Shown here in pieces: positions 22,955 to 31,896 of a stretch of 64,000 nucleotides of DNA. The DNA comes from JADCGM01 sp943370355 (GTDB taxonomy: Bacteria; Pseudomonadota; Alphaproteobacteria; Sphingomonadales; Sphingomonadaceae), in the NCBI GenBank assembly GCA_943370355.1, contig CALRQP020000016.1, positions 1 to 64,000 on the forward strand, given 5' to 3'. Below the pieces are notes generated by a model. The model was not told where the DNA came from. It did not search any database and was given only the letters and a program-made list of their open reading frames with translations. Position 1 is the stretch's first letter, and the number at the start of each line of letters is the position of its first letter. The position numbers were made by a program, and so were the translations under genes.

Positions 22955-24370
22955 ATGCGGAATCTACGCTGGAGCGTGGCTCTGGCCGTCCTTGTGGCGG
23001 CTGGCGCGGCGCGTTCGGCGACCGTCAGCAGCATGGTGGTGTCCACGTCCGGCGACGATGTCGTGGTACGCGTGAGCCTGTCCGGCCCGCTGGACGCACC
23101 GACCTCCTTCGCAATAGACAGCCCGCCACGACTGGTCATCGACCTGCCTGACAGCAAGACCGACTATCGCGCGGTCGCCGGCGATGGCGCGGTCCGGATG
23201 CTGCGTTCGGCGCAGTTCAACGCGACCACCGCGCGCATCGTCGTCGACCTCAATGAGCCGATGCGGATCACCGCTGCGACGAGCGAAGCCTCGGTGTTGA
23301 CCTTTACGCTGCGCAAGATCGACGCGGCGGCCTTCAAGGGCGAGGCCGCGAAGAAGCGCGCGAAGCTGCCGGGGCTCACGTCGGCTGCGGTTGCTCCAAT
23401 TGCGGCCAAAGTGCCGCCCGCCAAGCCGACATCGCTGGCCAACTTCACCCTGCCCGAGAACAAGCCGGCCGATCCGAAGCCCGCCGACATCAAGCCGGCC
23501 GACATCAAGCCAGCCGAGCCTAAAGCGGTGGAGGCGAAGCCGATTGCGGCAGCGCCACCGCCGCCATCGAAGCCCGAAATCGCCCTCGCGCCGCCGCAGG
23601 TGCGCAGCCAGGATGCGTCCGGCGCGGCAGGCGCGGACAGTCCCGCGATCCGCGCAATCGCCAACCGCATCCGCAGCAGCTATCGCCCGCTCGTCGTCAT
23701 CGATCCGGGCCATGGCGGCCATGACGCAGGTGCGATCAGCGTGCTCGACGGCCAGCAGGAAAAGGACGCCGTCCTCGCGATCGGCCTGAAGCTGCGCAAG
23801 GAACTGGAAGGTGCCGGCTACCGCGTCGTGATGACTCGCAGCGACGATCGCTTCATCCCGCTGCCCGACCGGGTGCGCATCGCCAAGGCCGCGAAGGGCG
23901 CGCTGTTCATTTCGATCCATGCCGACAGCGCGCCGGGCACCGAAGCCAAGGGTGCGACGGTCTATACGCTGTCCGAAGTCGCATCGGACCGTGAGGCCGC
24001 GCGGCTTGCCGCCAAGGAAAACAAGGCCGGCTTACTGCAGGGCGTGAACCTGTCCGACGCGAGTCCCGATGTAGCAAGCATCCTGCTCGACCTCGCCCAG
24101 CGCGAAACGATGAACGTGTCGGCCGAATTTGCAACGACGCTGCAACGCGAACTCCGCGATGAGATACCGTTCAAGACCGAAGGCCACCGCTTCGCCGGAT
24201 TTGTCGTGCTCAAGGCCGCCGACGTGCCGTCGGTGCTGTTCGAGACGGGCTATCTGTCGAGCATGGACGATTCGAAGCGGCTGTTCTCCGAGAGCGGCCA
24301 GAAGGTGCTGGCGCGCGGCATCCGGCAGGCGGTCGACGCGCATTTCGAACGGCGGCTGGCGTCCCGCTGA
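22955..24370 (+). CDS. amiC: N-acetylmuramoyl-L-alanine amidase with AMIN domain
   Basis: A 471-residue periplasmic cell-wall amidase. Residues 1-21 are a signal peptide (MRNLRWSVALAVLVAAGAARS). Residues about 24-115 are an AMIN domain for septal peptidoglycan targeting. A Pro/Lys/Ala linker with repeated KPADIKPA units spans about 125-215. The Amidase_3 catalytic domain follows (VVIDPGHGGHDAG, zinc His; QQEKDAVLAIGLKL, zinc Glu; SIHADS, zinc His; VLFETGYLS, catalytic Glu). It cleaves stem peptides during daughter-cell separation. The start at 22955 gives a proper signal peptide. It is 21 bases upstream of the PBP1A gene, so both probably share a transcript. Confidence 0.93.
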   Translation: MRNLRWSVALAVLVAAGAARSATVSSMVVSTSGDDVVVRVSLSGPLDAPTSFAIDSPPRLVIDLPDSKTDYRAVAGDGAVRMLRSAQFNATTARIVVDLNEPMRITAATSEASVLTFTLRKIDAAAFKGEAAKKRAKLPGLTSAAVAPIAAKVPPAKPTSLANFTLPENKPADPKPADIKPADIKPAEPKAVEAKPIAAAPPPPSKPEIALAPPQVRSQDASGAAGADSPAIRAIANRIRSSYRPLVVIDPGHGGHDAGAISVLDGQQEKDAVLAIGLKLRKELEGAGYRVVMTRSDDRFIPLPDRVRIAKAAKGALFISIHADSAPGTEAKGATVYTLSEVASDREAARLAAKENKAGLLQGVNLSDASPDVASILLDLAQRETMNVSAEFATTLQRELRDEIPFKTEGHRFAGFVVLKAADVPSVLFETGYLSSMDDSKRLFSESGQKVLARGIRQAVDAHFERRLASR

Positions 24371-24391
24371 CGCCCTGCTATATCCGCCGCC

Positions 24392-26869
24392 ATGCGTGAG
24401 GATGGCGAAGTGCGGCTGCAGCGGAGGTTCGACCTTCGCACGTCCATCGAGACATTGCCGCGCTGGGCGCAGCGTACCGGGGCGGTGCTGCTCATCCTCA
24501 TCGCTGCGGGGCTGGTCTTCGGACTGATCGGCTATGCGCTGTTGAGCCGGGGTCTCCCCGATGCGCAGCAACTCGCCAATTACGAACCGCCGCTGCCGAC
24601 GCAGATTCGTGCTATCGACGGTTCGCCGATCAAGAGTTTCGCACGCGAGCGCCGGGTGTTCGTACCTTACGCGGAAATCCCGCCGATGCTCGTGCAGGCG
24701 GTGATCTCGGCCGAGGACAAGACCTTCTTCACGCATGGCGGGCTAGACTATGCCGGCATCCTGCATGCGATCTGGACCAATATCCTGTCGGACAAGCGCC
24801 CGGTCGGTGCCTCGACGATCACGCAGCAGGTCGCCAAGAATCTGCTGCTCAACAGTGAGGTCAGCTATCTTCGCAAGGCGCGCGAGGCGATCCTCGCCCG
24901 GCGTATCGAGAATACCTTCACCAAGCAGCAGATCCTCGAACTCTATCTCAACCAGATTTTCCTCGGCCGGAACGCATATGGCGTCGAGGCTGCTGCGCAG
25001 GCCTATTTCGGCAAGTCGGTCGGACAGCTGACGCTGCCAGAGGCGGCCTATCTGGCGATCCTGCCCAAGGCACCGTCCAATTATAATCCCGTTAAACATC
25101 GCGCCCACGCGCTGGCCCGGCGCGACTATGTGCTGAACCAGCTGGCCGCGAACGGCTATATCACGCCGGAGGAGCGCGATGCCGCGCGCGCGACACCGCT
25201 CGTCGCGATCCGCGCGATCGACCGCAAGGTCGATCATATGGGCGACTATTTCTTCGAAGATGTGCGCCGCCTGCTCATCGCGAAATTCGGCGAGGACGCG
25301 AAGGCGGGGCCGAACAGCGTCTATGCCGGCGGTCTCTGGGTGCGCTCGACGATCGATCCGGTCATGCAGCGCGCTGCCGAACGGGCGCTGCGCGACGGGC
25401 TGGTCAGCTACGACCGGGGCCGGGGCTGGCGCGGGGTCAAGGACCGCATCGCGCTCGGGGACGGTTGGGAGGACCGGCTGAAGCAGCTGAATCTGCCGCT
25501 CGGCTATCCCGAATGGCGTGCCGCCGTTGTCATGGCCAACAATCAGGGCGAGATGCGCATCGGCTTCACCGACGGAAGTATGGGCCAGATGGGCCGTGAG
25601 GGCGCCGCCTTCCTGCGCGCGGGCGCACCGGGGGCTGAGGCGTGGCGCTACCTCAAACCCGGCGATGTCGTGCCCGTGCAGCGCATCTCGGGCGACCGGT
25701 ACGCGATCCGGCAGATCCCCGGCATCTCCGGCGGCATGATCGTGCAGGACCCGCACACCGGCCGGGTACTCGCGATGGTCGGCGGCTTCGATGCGCGCCG
25801 CAGCCAGTTCAACCGCGCTACGCAGGCGCTGCGTCAGCCGGGGTCGGCATTCAAACCCTTCGTCTATGCAACGGCGCTCGACAATGGCTACACGCCCGCG
25901 TCGATTGTCGTCGACGCGCCTTATTGCGTGTTCCAGACCAAATTGCTCGGCACCAAATGCTTCAAGAATTTCACGGGCGGCTATGCCGGGCCGCAGACGA
26001 TGCGCTGGGGTGTCGAGCAGTCGCGCAACCTGATGACGGTGCGCACCGCCTATAATGTCGGTATCGAAAAGGTCGTGAAGACGGCGCGCGAGATGGGCGT
26101 CGGCGACTATCCGGCGGTACTGGCGATCTCGCTGGGGGCAGGGGACACCACCGTCGAGCGGCTGACCAATGCCTATTCGATGCTCGCAAACGGCGGCAAG
26201 CGCATCGAGCCGGTGCTCATCGACCTTGTGCAGGATCGTCGCGGCAAGACCATCTACCGCGCCGATCCGCGCCCCTGCGAGGGCTGCAACGCTGATGACT
26301 GGCAGGGCGAGGCGATGCCGCGTCCCGCCGACATGCGCAAACAGGCGATGGATGCCGCGACCGCCTATCAGATGGTGCACATCATGGAAGGCGTGGTGCT
26401 GCGCGGCACTGCCGAAATCCTGCGCGACCTGAACCGGCCGCTGTTCGGCAAGACCGGCACGACCAACGGGCCGACCAATGTCTGGTTCGTCGGTGGCACG
26501 CCCGATCTCGTCGCCGGCATCTATCTCGGTTACGACCAGCCAAGTCCGTTGGGCGGCTGGGCGCAGGGCGGCCGCATCGCCGCCCCCGTGTTCAAGCAGT
26601 TTGCGCTGGCGACGCTGAAGGACGCGCCGAAGCTGCCGTTCCGCATCCCGCCCGGCATCCGCATGGTCCGCATCGACCGGCGCAGCGGCCGTCCGGTGTT
26701 CGGCACCTTCCCGACCGACCCTTATGAATATAAGCCTGCGGTGATCTGGGAGGCGTTCAAGCCCGCCAGCGAACCGCGCCGCAGCGCCAAGGCGGATACC
26801 GGCTTCGAAACCAAGGGCCGGGTCCGGAACGACAGCGACTTCTTGCGCAACAACGGCGGAATTTACTAA
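24392..26869 (+). CDS. mrcA: Bifunctional penicillin-binding protein 1A
   Basis: An 825-residue class A PBP with transglycosylase and transpeptidase activities. Residues about 30-50 are the membrane anchor. The glycosyltransferase domain has catalytic Glu108 in ISAEDKTFFTHGG, plus GASTITQQVAKNLLL and ENTFTKQQILELYLNQIF. The transpeptidase has Ser485 in PGSAFKPF (SxxK), SRN at 544-546 and KTGT at 687-690; an OB-like PCB_OB domain lies between. It polymerises and crosslinks peptidoglycan. It sits between amiC and prfB, with only 29 bases to prfB; that prfB-mrcA adjacency is a conserved one in alphaproteobacteria as far as I recall. Confidence 0.96.
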   Translation: MREDGEVRLQRRFDLRTSIETLPRWAQRTGAVLLILIAAGLVFGLIGYALLSRGLPDAQQLANYEPPLPTQIRAIDGSPIKSFARERRVFVPYAEIPPMLVQAVISAEDKTFFTHGGLDYAGILHAIWTNILSDKRPVGASTITQQVAKNLLLNSEVSYLRKAREAILARRIENTFTKQQILELYLNQIFLGRNAYGVEAAAQAYFGKSVGQLTLPEAAYLAILPKAPSNYNPVKHRAHALARRDYVLNQLAANGYITPEERDAARATPLVAIRAIDRKVDHMGDYFFEDVRRLLIAKFGEDAKAGPNSVYAGGLWVRSTIDPVMQRAAERALRDGLVSYDRGRGWRGVKDRIALGDGWEDRLKQLNLPLGYPEWRAAVVMANNQGEMRIGFTDGSMGQMGREGAAFLRAGAPGAEAWRYLKPGDVVPVQRISGDRYAIRQIPGISGGMIVQDPHTGRVLAMVGGFDARRSQFNRATQALRQPGSAFKPFVYATALDNGYTPASIVVDAPYCVFQTKLLGTKCFKNFTGGYAGPQTMRWGVEQSRNLMTVRTAYNVGIEKVVKTAREMGVGDYPAVLAISLGAGDTTVERLTNAYSMLANGGKRIEPVLIDLVQDRRGKTIYRADPRPCEGCNADDWQGEAMPRPADMRKQAMDAATAYQMVHIMEGVVLRGTAEILRDLNRPLFGKTGTTNGPTNVWFVGGTPDLVAGIYLGYDQPSPLGGWAQGGRIAAPVFKQFALATLKDAPKLPFRIPPGIRMVRIDRRSGRPVFGTFPTDPYEYKPAVIWEAFKPASEPRRSAKADTGFETKGRVRNDSDFLRNNGGIY

Positions 26870-26898
26870 GTCCGCGCCCCAACCGAAGGAATTGCCCG

Positions 26899-28027
26899 AT
26901 GCGCCCCGACGCGCAGAACCATATCATCCGCATCCAGCAGGCGCTCGACCTGCTGAGGAGGTTTCTTTGACTGGGATCGCGCCCTCCGCCGTCTCGACCA
27001 GCTGAACGCGCGCGTCGAAGACCCGACGCTGTGGAACGATCCCAAGGCCGCGCAAGAGGTGATGCGCGAACGCCGCCGCCTCGATGAGGCGATTTCGGCG
27101 ACAAAGAAAATCGAAGCCGAGCTTGAGGACAATGTCGGCCTCATCGAAATCGCCGAGGTCGAAGGCGACAGTGCCATGGTCGACGATGTCGTGGCATCGC
27201 TCGCCGAGCTCGCCGCGCGCGCCGATACCGACAAAGTCAAGGCGCTGCTCGCCGGCGAGGCCGACGCGAACGACACCTATGTCGAGATCAATTCAGGCGC
27301 CGGCGGCACCGAGAGCCAGGACTGGGCGCAGATGCTGCAGCGCATGTATGCGCGCTGGGCCGAGCGGCGCGGTTTCAAGGTCGAGATGATCGACTATCAC
27401 GCCGGCGAACAGGCCGGCATCAAGTCGGCGACGATGCTGTTCAAGGGCGAGAATGCCTTCGGCTGGGCGAAGACCGAAAGCGGCGTCCACCGCCTCGTCC
27501 GTATCAGCCCCTATGACAGCGCCGCGCGCCGCCACACGAGCTTCGCCAGCGTTTGGGTCTATCCCGTCATCGACGAGTCGATCGACATCGTCGTCGAGGA
27601 CAAGGATATCCGGATCGACACCTACCGCGCCAGCGGTGCGGGCGGCCAGCACATCAACACCACCGACAGTGCCGTGCGCATCACGCATATCCCGACGGGG
27701 ATCGTTGTCGCCTGCCAGAACCAGCGCAGCCAGCACAAGAACCGCGCCGAGGCGATGAGCCAGCTGAAGGCGCGTCTCTACGAACGCGAGCTGTCGGAAC
27801 GCGAAGCCGTTGCCAATGCCGAAAACGCGACGAAGAGCGACATCGGCTGGGGCCACCAGATCCGCAGCTATGTGCTGCAACCCTATCAGCTGGTGAAGGA
27901 CCTGCGCACCGGCGTGACCTCAACCGCGCCCAGCGACGTGCTCGACGGCGCCCTCGACCCCTTCATGGCCGCTGCGCTAAGCCAGCGCGTGACGGGCGAG
28001 AAGGTCGATGTGGAGGATGTGGACTGA
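26899..28027 (+). CDS. prfB: Peptide chain release factor 2, with programmed +1 frameshift
   Basis: RF2 terminates translation at UGA and UAA. The gene starts at ATG 26899; 23 codons later the reading frame meets TGA (26968-26970) in the context AGG AGG TTT CTT TGA C, and the rest continues in the +1 frame from GAC (26969) to 28027. This is the classical autoregulatory slip: an internal Shine-Dalgarno (AGGAGG, 26956-26961), slippery CTT and in-frame UGA. Downstream are the codon-recognition loop region SPYDSAARRHTSF (E. coli SPF) and the peptidyl hydrolysis motif GAGGQHIN. A simple open-frame reading misses the first 23 codons. Confidence 0.96.
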
Positions 28028-28043
28028 CCGATCGGGCTGAGAC

Positions 28044-29312
28044 CTACTCGGCTTTGTCTTCCACTCTTCGCAAATACACGTCCTGCTGGTTGAACGGCAG
28101 CGTCACGCCATGTTCGCGGAACAGGTCCCAAATGCGCAGCAGGATTTCGCCCTTCACCTTCGCCACGCCATTCTCGGGATCGTCGATCCAGACGCGCAGG
28201 TCGTGCTCGATCGCGTTGTTCGAGAATTTGGTGATCCAGGCGACGGGTTCGGGTTCAGCGAGCACGCGCGGATGGGCCGTTGCGGCTTCGATCATCAGGC
28301 GCTGAGCGAGGCGGACATCGCAGCCGTGCGAGACGCCGAGTTCGATGTGCAGCCGTACATCCTTCGACGAATAGGACCAGTTTTCGACCGACTCTGTGAC
28401 GAGCTTTTCGTTCGGGATCAGATGTTCTTTGCCGTCGCGCGTCAGCAGCGACACGTAACGCACGCCGATCTTGTTGACCCAGCCGAAGGTGTCGCCGACC
28501 GCGATGACGTCGCCGGGTTTGATCGAGCGATCCATGAGCAGGATCAGCCCCGACAGCAGATTGCCGAAGGTCTTCTGGAAGCCGAAGCCGGCCGCGAGTC
28601 CGAAGGCCCCCGAGAACACCGCCAGCGCGGTAAGGTCGATGCCGAGCAGCTGGATGCCGATGCCGCACGCTGCGAGCAGCAGTACGATTTGCGCGAGTTT
28701 CTGGAACAGCACGCGTTGCGCAAGGTCGAGCGCGCCGATGCTCGCAATCCAGCGGCTGAGGCCACGGGCCACGAGGCGGGTCCCGGCAAACAGCGCCGTC
28801 ACCACGATGAGCGCATTCAGCACGTCGAGCAGGGTGATCCGGTGCCGCCCGAACGGCACCGAAGCCGCGTCGAGACCGTCGATGAGCTGCGCGAAGCCGC
28901 CGAGCTGCGCGGTCAGCAGCCCGAAGAACAGCAGAAACGCCAGCGCGGTCGCGGTCAGTTGCGCGACACCCAGCCCGCGCAGGATTTCATAGGCGATGAG
29001 TCCGAGTGCCAAGGACAGTGCGGCGGCGAGCAGTAGCAGGCCATCGCCTGTCGCAGCCTGCACGCCAATCCCGCCCCACAGCACCAGTGCTGCCGATCCG
29101 GAGCGCAGCATCGGGCAGATCCGCCCGCCAAAGCCACCCAGGACCCCGGCGGGGAAGGCGGCCTCGACGCGGCGGCCGATCGTCCGCGCGACGCCCCAGC
29201 CGACCAGCCAGGCAAATCCCGCCAGCATCAGCGCGGGCGCGAGCGCCGACATGTCGGGCGCGAGCATCATTCCGCCCATCGCGGTCAGCATGCGCTCGAA
29301 ATCGGAGAGCAT
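28044..29312 (-). CDS. MscS-family mechanosensitive ion channel
   Basis: A 422-residue channel. The N-terminal 190 residues have about four to five hydrophobic segments, then a pore-lining helix rich in Gly/Ala (FSGAFGLAAGFGFQKTFGNLLSGLIL) and the MscS beta domain (GDVIAVGDTFGWVNKIGVRYVSLLTRDGKEHLIPNE). It is larger than E. coli MscS (286) and resembles the YbdG/YjeP-like mid-sized group. It would release solutes on osmotic downshift. Its ATG (29312-29310) shares one base with the stop of metC, so it is the third gene of the sseA-metC-mscS operon. It converges on prfB. Confidence 0.9.
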   Translation of the reverse strand: MLSDFERMLTAMGGMMLAPDMSALAPALMLAGFAWLVGWGVARTIGRRVEAAFPAGVLGGFGGRICPMLRSGSAALVLWGGIGVQAATGDGLLLLAAALSLALGLIAYEILRGLGVAQLTATALAFLLFFGLLTAQLGGFAQLIDGLDAASVPFGRHRITLLDVLNALIVVTALFAGTRLVARGLSRWIASIGALDLAQRVLFQKLAQIVLLLAACGIGIQLLGIDLTALAVFSGAFGLAAGFGFQKTFGNLLSGLILLMDRSIKPGDVIAVGDTFGWVNKIGVRYVSLLTRDGKEHLIPNEKLVTESVENWSYSSKDVRLHIELGVSHGCDVRLAQRLMIEAATAHPRVLAEPEPVAWITKFSNNAIEHDLRVWIDDPENGVAKVKGEILLRIWDLFREHGVTLPFNQQDVYLRRVEDKAE

Positions 29313-30490
29313 CAGGCGAGTCTGGCGAGACCGGCGTCGAGGTCGGCGATCAGATCGTCGGGGTCCTCGAGGCCGATGTGCAGGCGGATGAGCTGGCCGG
29401 GCGCGGTCCAGCGTGTCGCGGTGCGGATATTGTGCGGCTCGACCGGCAGGATCAGGCTCTCGAAGCCGCCGAACGAAAAGCCCATGCCGAAATGCGCGAG
29501 GCCATCGACGAACGGGGCCATCGCCGGGCGGTCGCCGGACTTAAGGGTAAAGGCAAACAGGCTCGAGCTGCCGTTGAAGTCGCGCGCCCAATGCGCATGG
29601 CCGGGGCTGCCGGGCAGGGCAGGGTGGAGCACGCGATCGACCTTGGGGTGCGTGGCCAGCCACTGCGCAACCCTGAGCGCGCTCGCCTCATGCCGCTGCA
29701 TCCGCGTGTGGAGCGTCCTGAGGCCCCTCAGAGCCAAATAGGCGTCATCCGGGGCTGCGCACTGCCCAAAACGGTGAGTCGTGTTCCTGAGGCCCTCCCA
29801 GGCGCTTTTTGCGCACGTCACGCTGCCCATCATCACGTCCGAATGGCCGACGACGAATTTCGACAGCGACTGGATGCTCATGTCGATGCCATGCGCGATT
29901 GCCGGGAACAGTAGCGGCGTCGCCCAGGTGTTGTCGAACAGCGTGACGAGCGAATGCGCCTTGGCCGCTGCGACAAGTGCGGGCACGTCGGGGACTTCGA
30001 AAGTCAGCGAGCCGGGAGCCTCGATGAAGATGGCCTTGGTATTCGGGCGGACCAGCGCCGCGATGCCGTCACCGATCATCGGATCGTAGAAGCTCGTCTC
30101 GACCCCGAACCGCTTGAGCACCGTGTTGCAGAAGATGCGCGTCGGCTCATAGACCGAGTCGATCATCAGCAGGTGATCGCCGCTGCGCAGCACCGAGGTC
30201 AGCGCCGTGGCGATGGCCGCGACGCCAGACGGGAAAATCTTGGTGCCCGCCGCGCCGGGTTCGAGCTCGGTCAGCGCGGCCTCGAGCGACCATTGCGTCG
30301 GCGTGCCCCGGCGGCCGTAGTAAAGCCCGTCATTCGGCGCGGCGCTCGCGGCATCGAGATCGGCCAGCGTTTCAAACAGGCAGGTGGAGGCGTGATAGAC
30401 GGGCGTGTTGACGATGCCGTGCGTCCACTCGCGCCGCCGCCCGGCCTGGGCGAGAAGCGTGGCGGGTTCGCGCGATCCGCCTTTGCTCAC
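29312..30490 (-). CDS. metC: Cystathionine beta-lyase
   Basis: A 392-residue PLP enzyme of the Cys/Met metabolism family. It splits cystathionine to homocysteine, pyruvate and ammonia. The start is GTG 30490 (VSKGGSREPATLLAQAGR), whose GTGA overlaps the sseA stop. PLP lysine is Lys211 in SLSKFVVGHSDVMMG; YGRRGTPTQWSLEAAL, PSGVAAIATAL and FDNTWATPLLFPAIAHGIDMS match beta-lyases better than gamma-synthases. It sits between sseA and mscS with overlapping ends on both sides. Confidence 0.92.
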   Translation of the reverse strand: MSKGGSREPATLLAQAGRRREWTHGIVNTPVYHASTCLFETLADLDAASAAPNDGLYYGRRGTPTQWSLEAALTELEPGAAGTKIFPSGVAAIATALTSVLRSGDHLLMIDSVYEPTRIFCNTVLKRFGVETSFYDPMIGDGIAALVRPNTKAIFIEAPGSLTFEVPDVPALVAAAKAHSLVTLFDNTWATPLLFPAIAHGIDMSIQSLSKFVVGHSDVMMGSVTCAKSAWEGLRNTTHRFGQCAAPDDAYLALRGLRTLHTRMQRHEASALRVAQWLATHPKVDRVLHPALPGSPGHAHWARDFNGSSSLFAFTLKSGDRPAMAPFVDGLAHFGMGFSFGGFESLILPVEPHNIRTATRWTAPGQLIRLHIGLEDPDDLIADLDAGLARLA

Positions 30491-31329
30491 ACGGCTCCGG
30501 TGACGACCGGCGTGTCGGTCTGCGCGCCCCATTCGGCCCAGCTGCCGTCATAAAGGCCAACCTGCTTGTGACCGAGCAGTTCCAGTCCGAATGCCAGCAC
30601 GGCGGCAGTCACGCCAGAGCCGCAGGTGGTGGTGACCGGCTTGGCGAGGTCGATGCCTGCGCCTTCGAAGGCCGCCTTCAGCTCGTCGCCGCGCTTCCAG
30701 GTGCCGTCGCTGTTGAACAGCTGGTCCTGCGGCAGGTTCTTTGCGCCCGGCATATGGCCGCCGCGCAGGCCCTCGCGCGGTTCCGGGGTCGCGCCAGTGA
30801 AGCGGCCGGCGGGGCGCGCATCGAGCACCTGTTCCGCCTTGGTCTTCAGATTGTCGAGCATCTGCGCCATCGTGCGGACGCGGCTCTTGTCGGCCCAGAC
30901 GGTGAAGTGACGGTGGCGCACGACGGGCTTACCCGATTCGACCGCGCGACTTTCCGACTGCCATTTGGCAAAGCCGCCGTCGAGCAGCGCGACTTCATGC
31001 GCACCGAACAGGTGCAGCATCCACCAGGCGCGCGCCGAGGAGTGCAGCGGGCTGTTGTCGTAAACGACGATACGGCTGCCATCGCCAAGGCCGAGCGCCT
31101 GCATGCGGCTCGCGAACTTCTCCGGGCTGGGCAGCATGTGCGGCAGGCCGGTCGACGTATCGACGATCTCGTCCAGATCCATGAACACCGCGCCGGGGAT
31201 ATGCGCGGCCTCGAATTCGCTGCGGGCGCTTTTGCCATCGGTCGGCAGGTAGAGCGTTGCATCGATCACGCGCAGGTCGGACTTGCCGAGTTCTCCTGCC
31301 AGCCAATCGGTGCTCACCAACGCGTCCAT
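30487..31329 (-). CDS. sseA: 3-Mercaptopyruvate sulfurtransferase
   Basis: A 280-residue two-domain rhodanese. The N-terminal domain starts VSTDWLAGELGKSDLRVIDATLYLP. The catalytic cysteine in the C-terminal domain is in TTCGSGVTAAVLAF; CGSGVT is the mercaptopyruvate sulfurtransferase signature, unlike the CRKGVT of thiosulfate sulfurtransferases. It moves sulfur from 3-mercaptopyruvate to acceptors such as thioredoxin or cyanide. It heads the sseA-metC-mscS run and diverges from queF across 92 bases. Confidence 0.94.
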   Translation of the reverse strand: MDALVSTDWLAGELGKSDLRVIDATLYLPTDGKSARSEFEAAHIPGAVFMDLDEIVDTSTGLPHMLPSPEKFASRMQALGLGDGSRIVVYDNSPLHSSARAWWMLHLFGAHEVALLDGGFAKWQSESRAVESGKPVVRHRHFTVWADKSRVRTMAQMLDNLKTKAEQVLDARPAGRFTGATPEPREGLRGGHMPGAKNLPQDQLFNSDGTWKRGDELKAAFEGAGIDLAKPVTTTCGSGVTAAVLAFGLELLGHKQVGLYDGSWAEWGAQTDTPVVTGAV

Positions 31330-31421
31330 GCATCCTCCTCGGGATCGATATTCACGGCCCGAATAGCGGGGCCGGACGCGTAACGCTAGACGGGTTACAT
31401 TGGACGCATTAGCTCGGGGCC

Positions 31422-31874
31422 ATGACGGACCGTTTGACCCAGCTCGGCCAGCACGCCGAAGCCGCTGCCTCGCCCGATGCGGCGCGGCTCGAATATGTTG
31501 CGAACCCGCGCCCGGGAAAGCCTTATCTGGTGCGCTTCTCCGCGCCCGAGTTCACCTCGCTGTGTCCGGTCACCGGGCAGCCGGATTTCGCGCACCTCGT
31601 CATTGACTATGCGCCCGATGCGACGATCGTCGAATCCAAGTCGCTGAAGCTGTTCCTGCAATCTTTCCGGAACCACGGCGCATTCCACGAGGATTGCACC
31701 GTCGGCATTGCCGAACGGCTGTTCGCCGAGATGCAGCCGCACTGGCTCCGCATTGGCGGCTATTGGTATCCGCGCGGCGGCATCCCCATCGATGTTTTCT
31801 GGCAGAGCGGCCCAATCCCCGAAGGCCTGTGGGTGCCGGAGCAGGGCGTGCCGGGGTATCGCGGCCGCGGTTAG
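31422..31874 (+). CDS. queF: NADPH-dependent 7-cyano-7-deazaguanine reductase
   Basis: A 150-residue unimodular QueF (YkvM type). It reduces preQ0 to preQ1 in queuosine synthesis. The catalytic Cys is in FTSLCPVTGQPDFAHL and the QueF motif ESKSLKLFLQSFRNHGAFHEDC binds NADPH; GGIPIDVFWQ follows near the C-terminus. The short form is usual for alphaproteobacteria and Gram-positives. queC and queE lie 5 kb away on the same strand, so the pathway genes here are dispersed. It converges on a thiolase gene. Confidence 0.95.
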   Translation: MTDRLTQLGQHAEAAASPDAARLEYVANPRPGKPYLVRFSAPEFTSLCPVTGQPDFAHLVIDYAPDATIVESKSLKLFLQSFRNHGAFHEDCTVGIAERLFAEMQPHWLRIGGYWYPRGGIPIDVFWQSGPIPEGLWVPEQGVPGYRGRG

Positions 31875-31896
31875 CGTCTCGATCAGCTGGAGAGGG

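Noticed and set aside
24743..26380. A 545-codon open frame antisense to mrcA
   Set aside because: It is a long shadow frame caused by high GC content; the mrcA protein on the other strand has all PBP1A motifs, and the antisense translation shows no recognisable domain.
26899..26970. prfB as a frameshifted pseudogene or sequencing error
   Set aside because: The context has the exact programmed signal (internal Shine-Dalgarno, CTT TGA C) known for RF2 genes.
31330..31421. preQ1 or SAM riboswitch between sseA and queF
   Set aside because: The 92 bases show neither the preQ1 pseudoknot core nor a SAM-II/SAM-V-like motif in either orientation.
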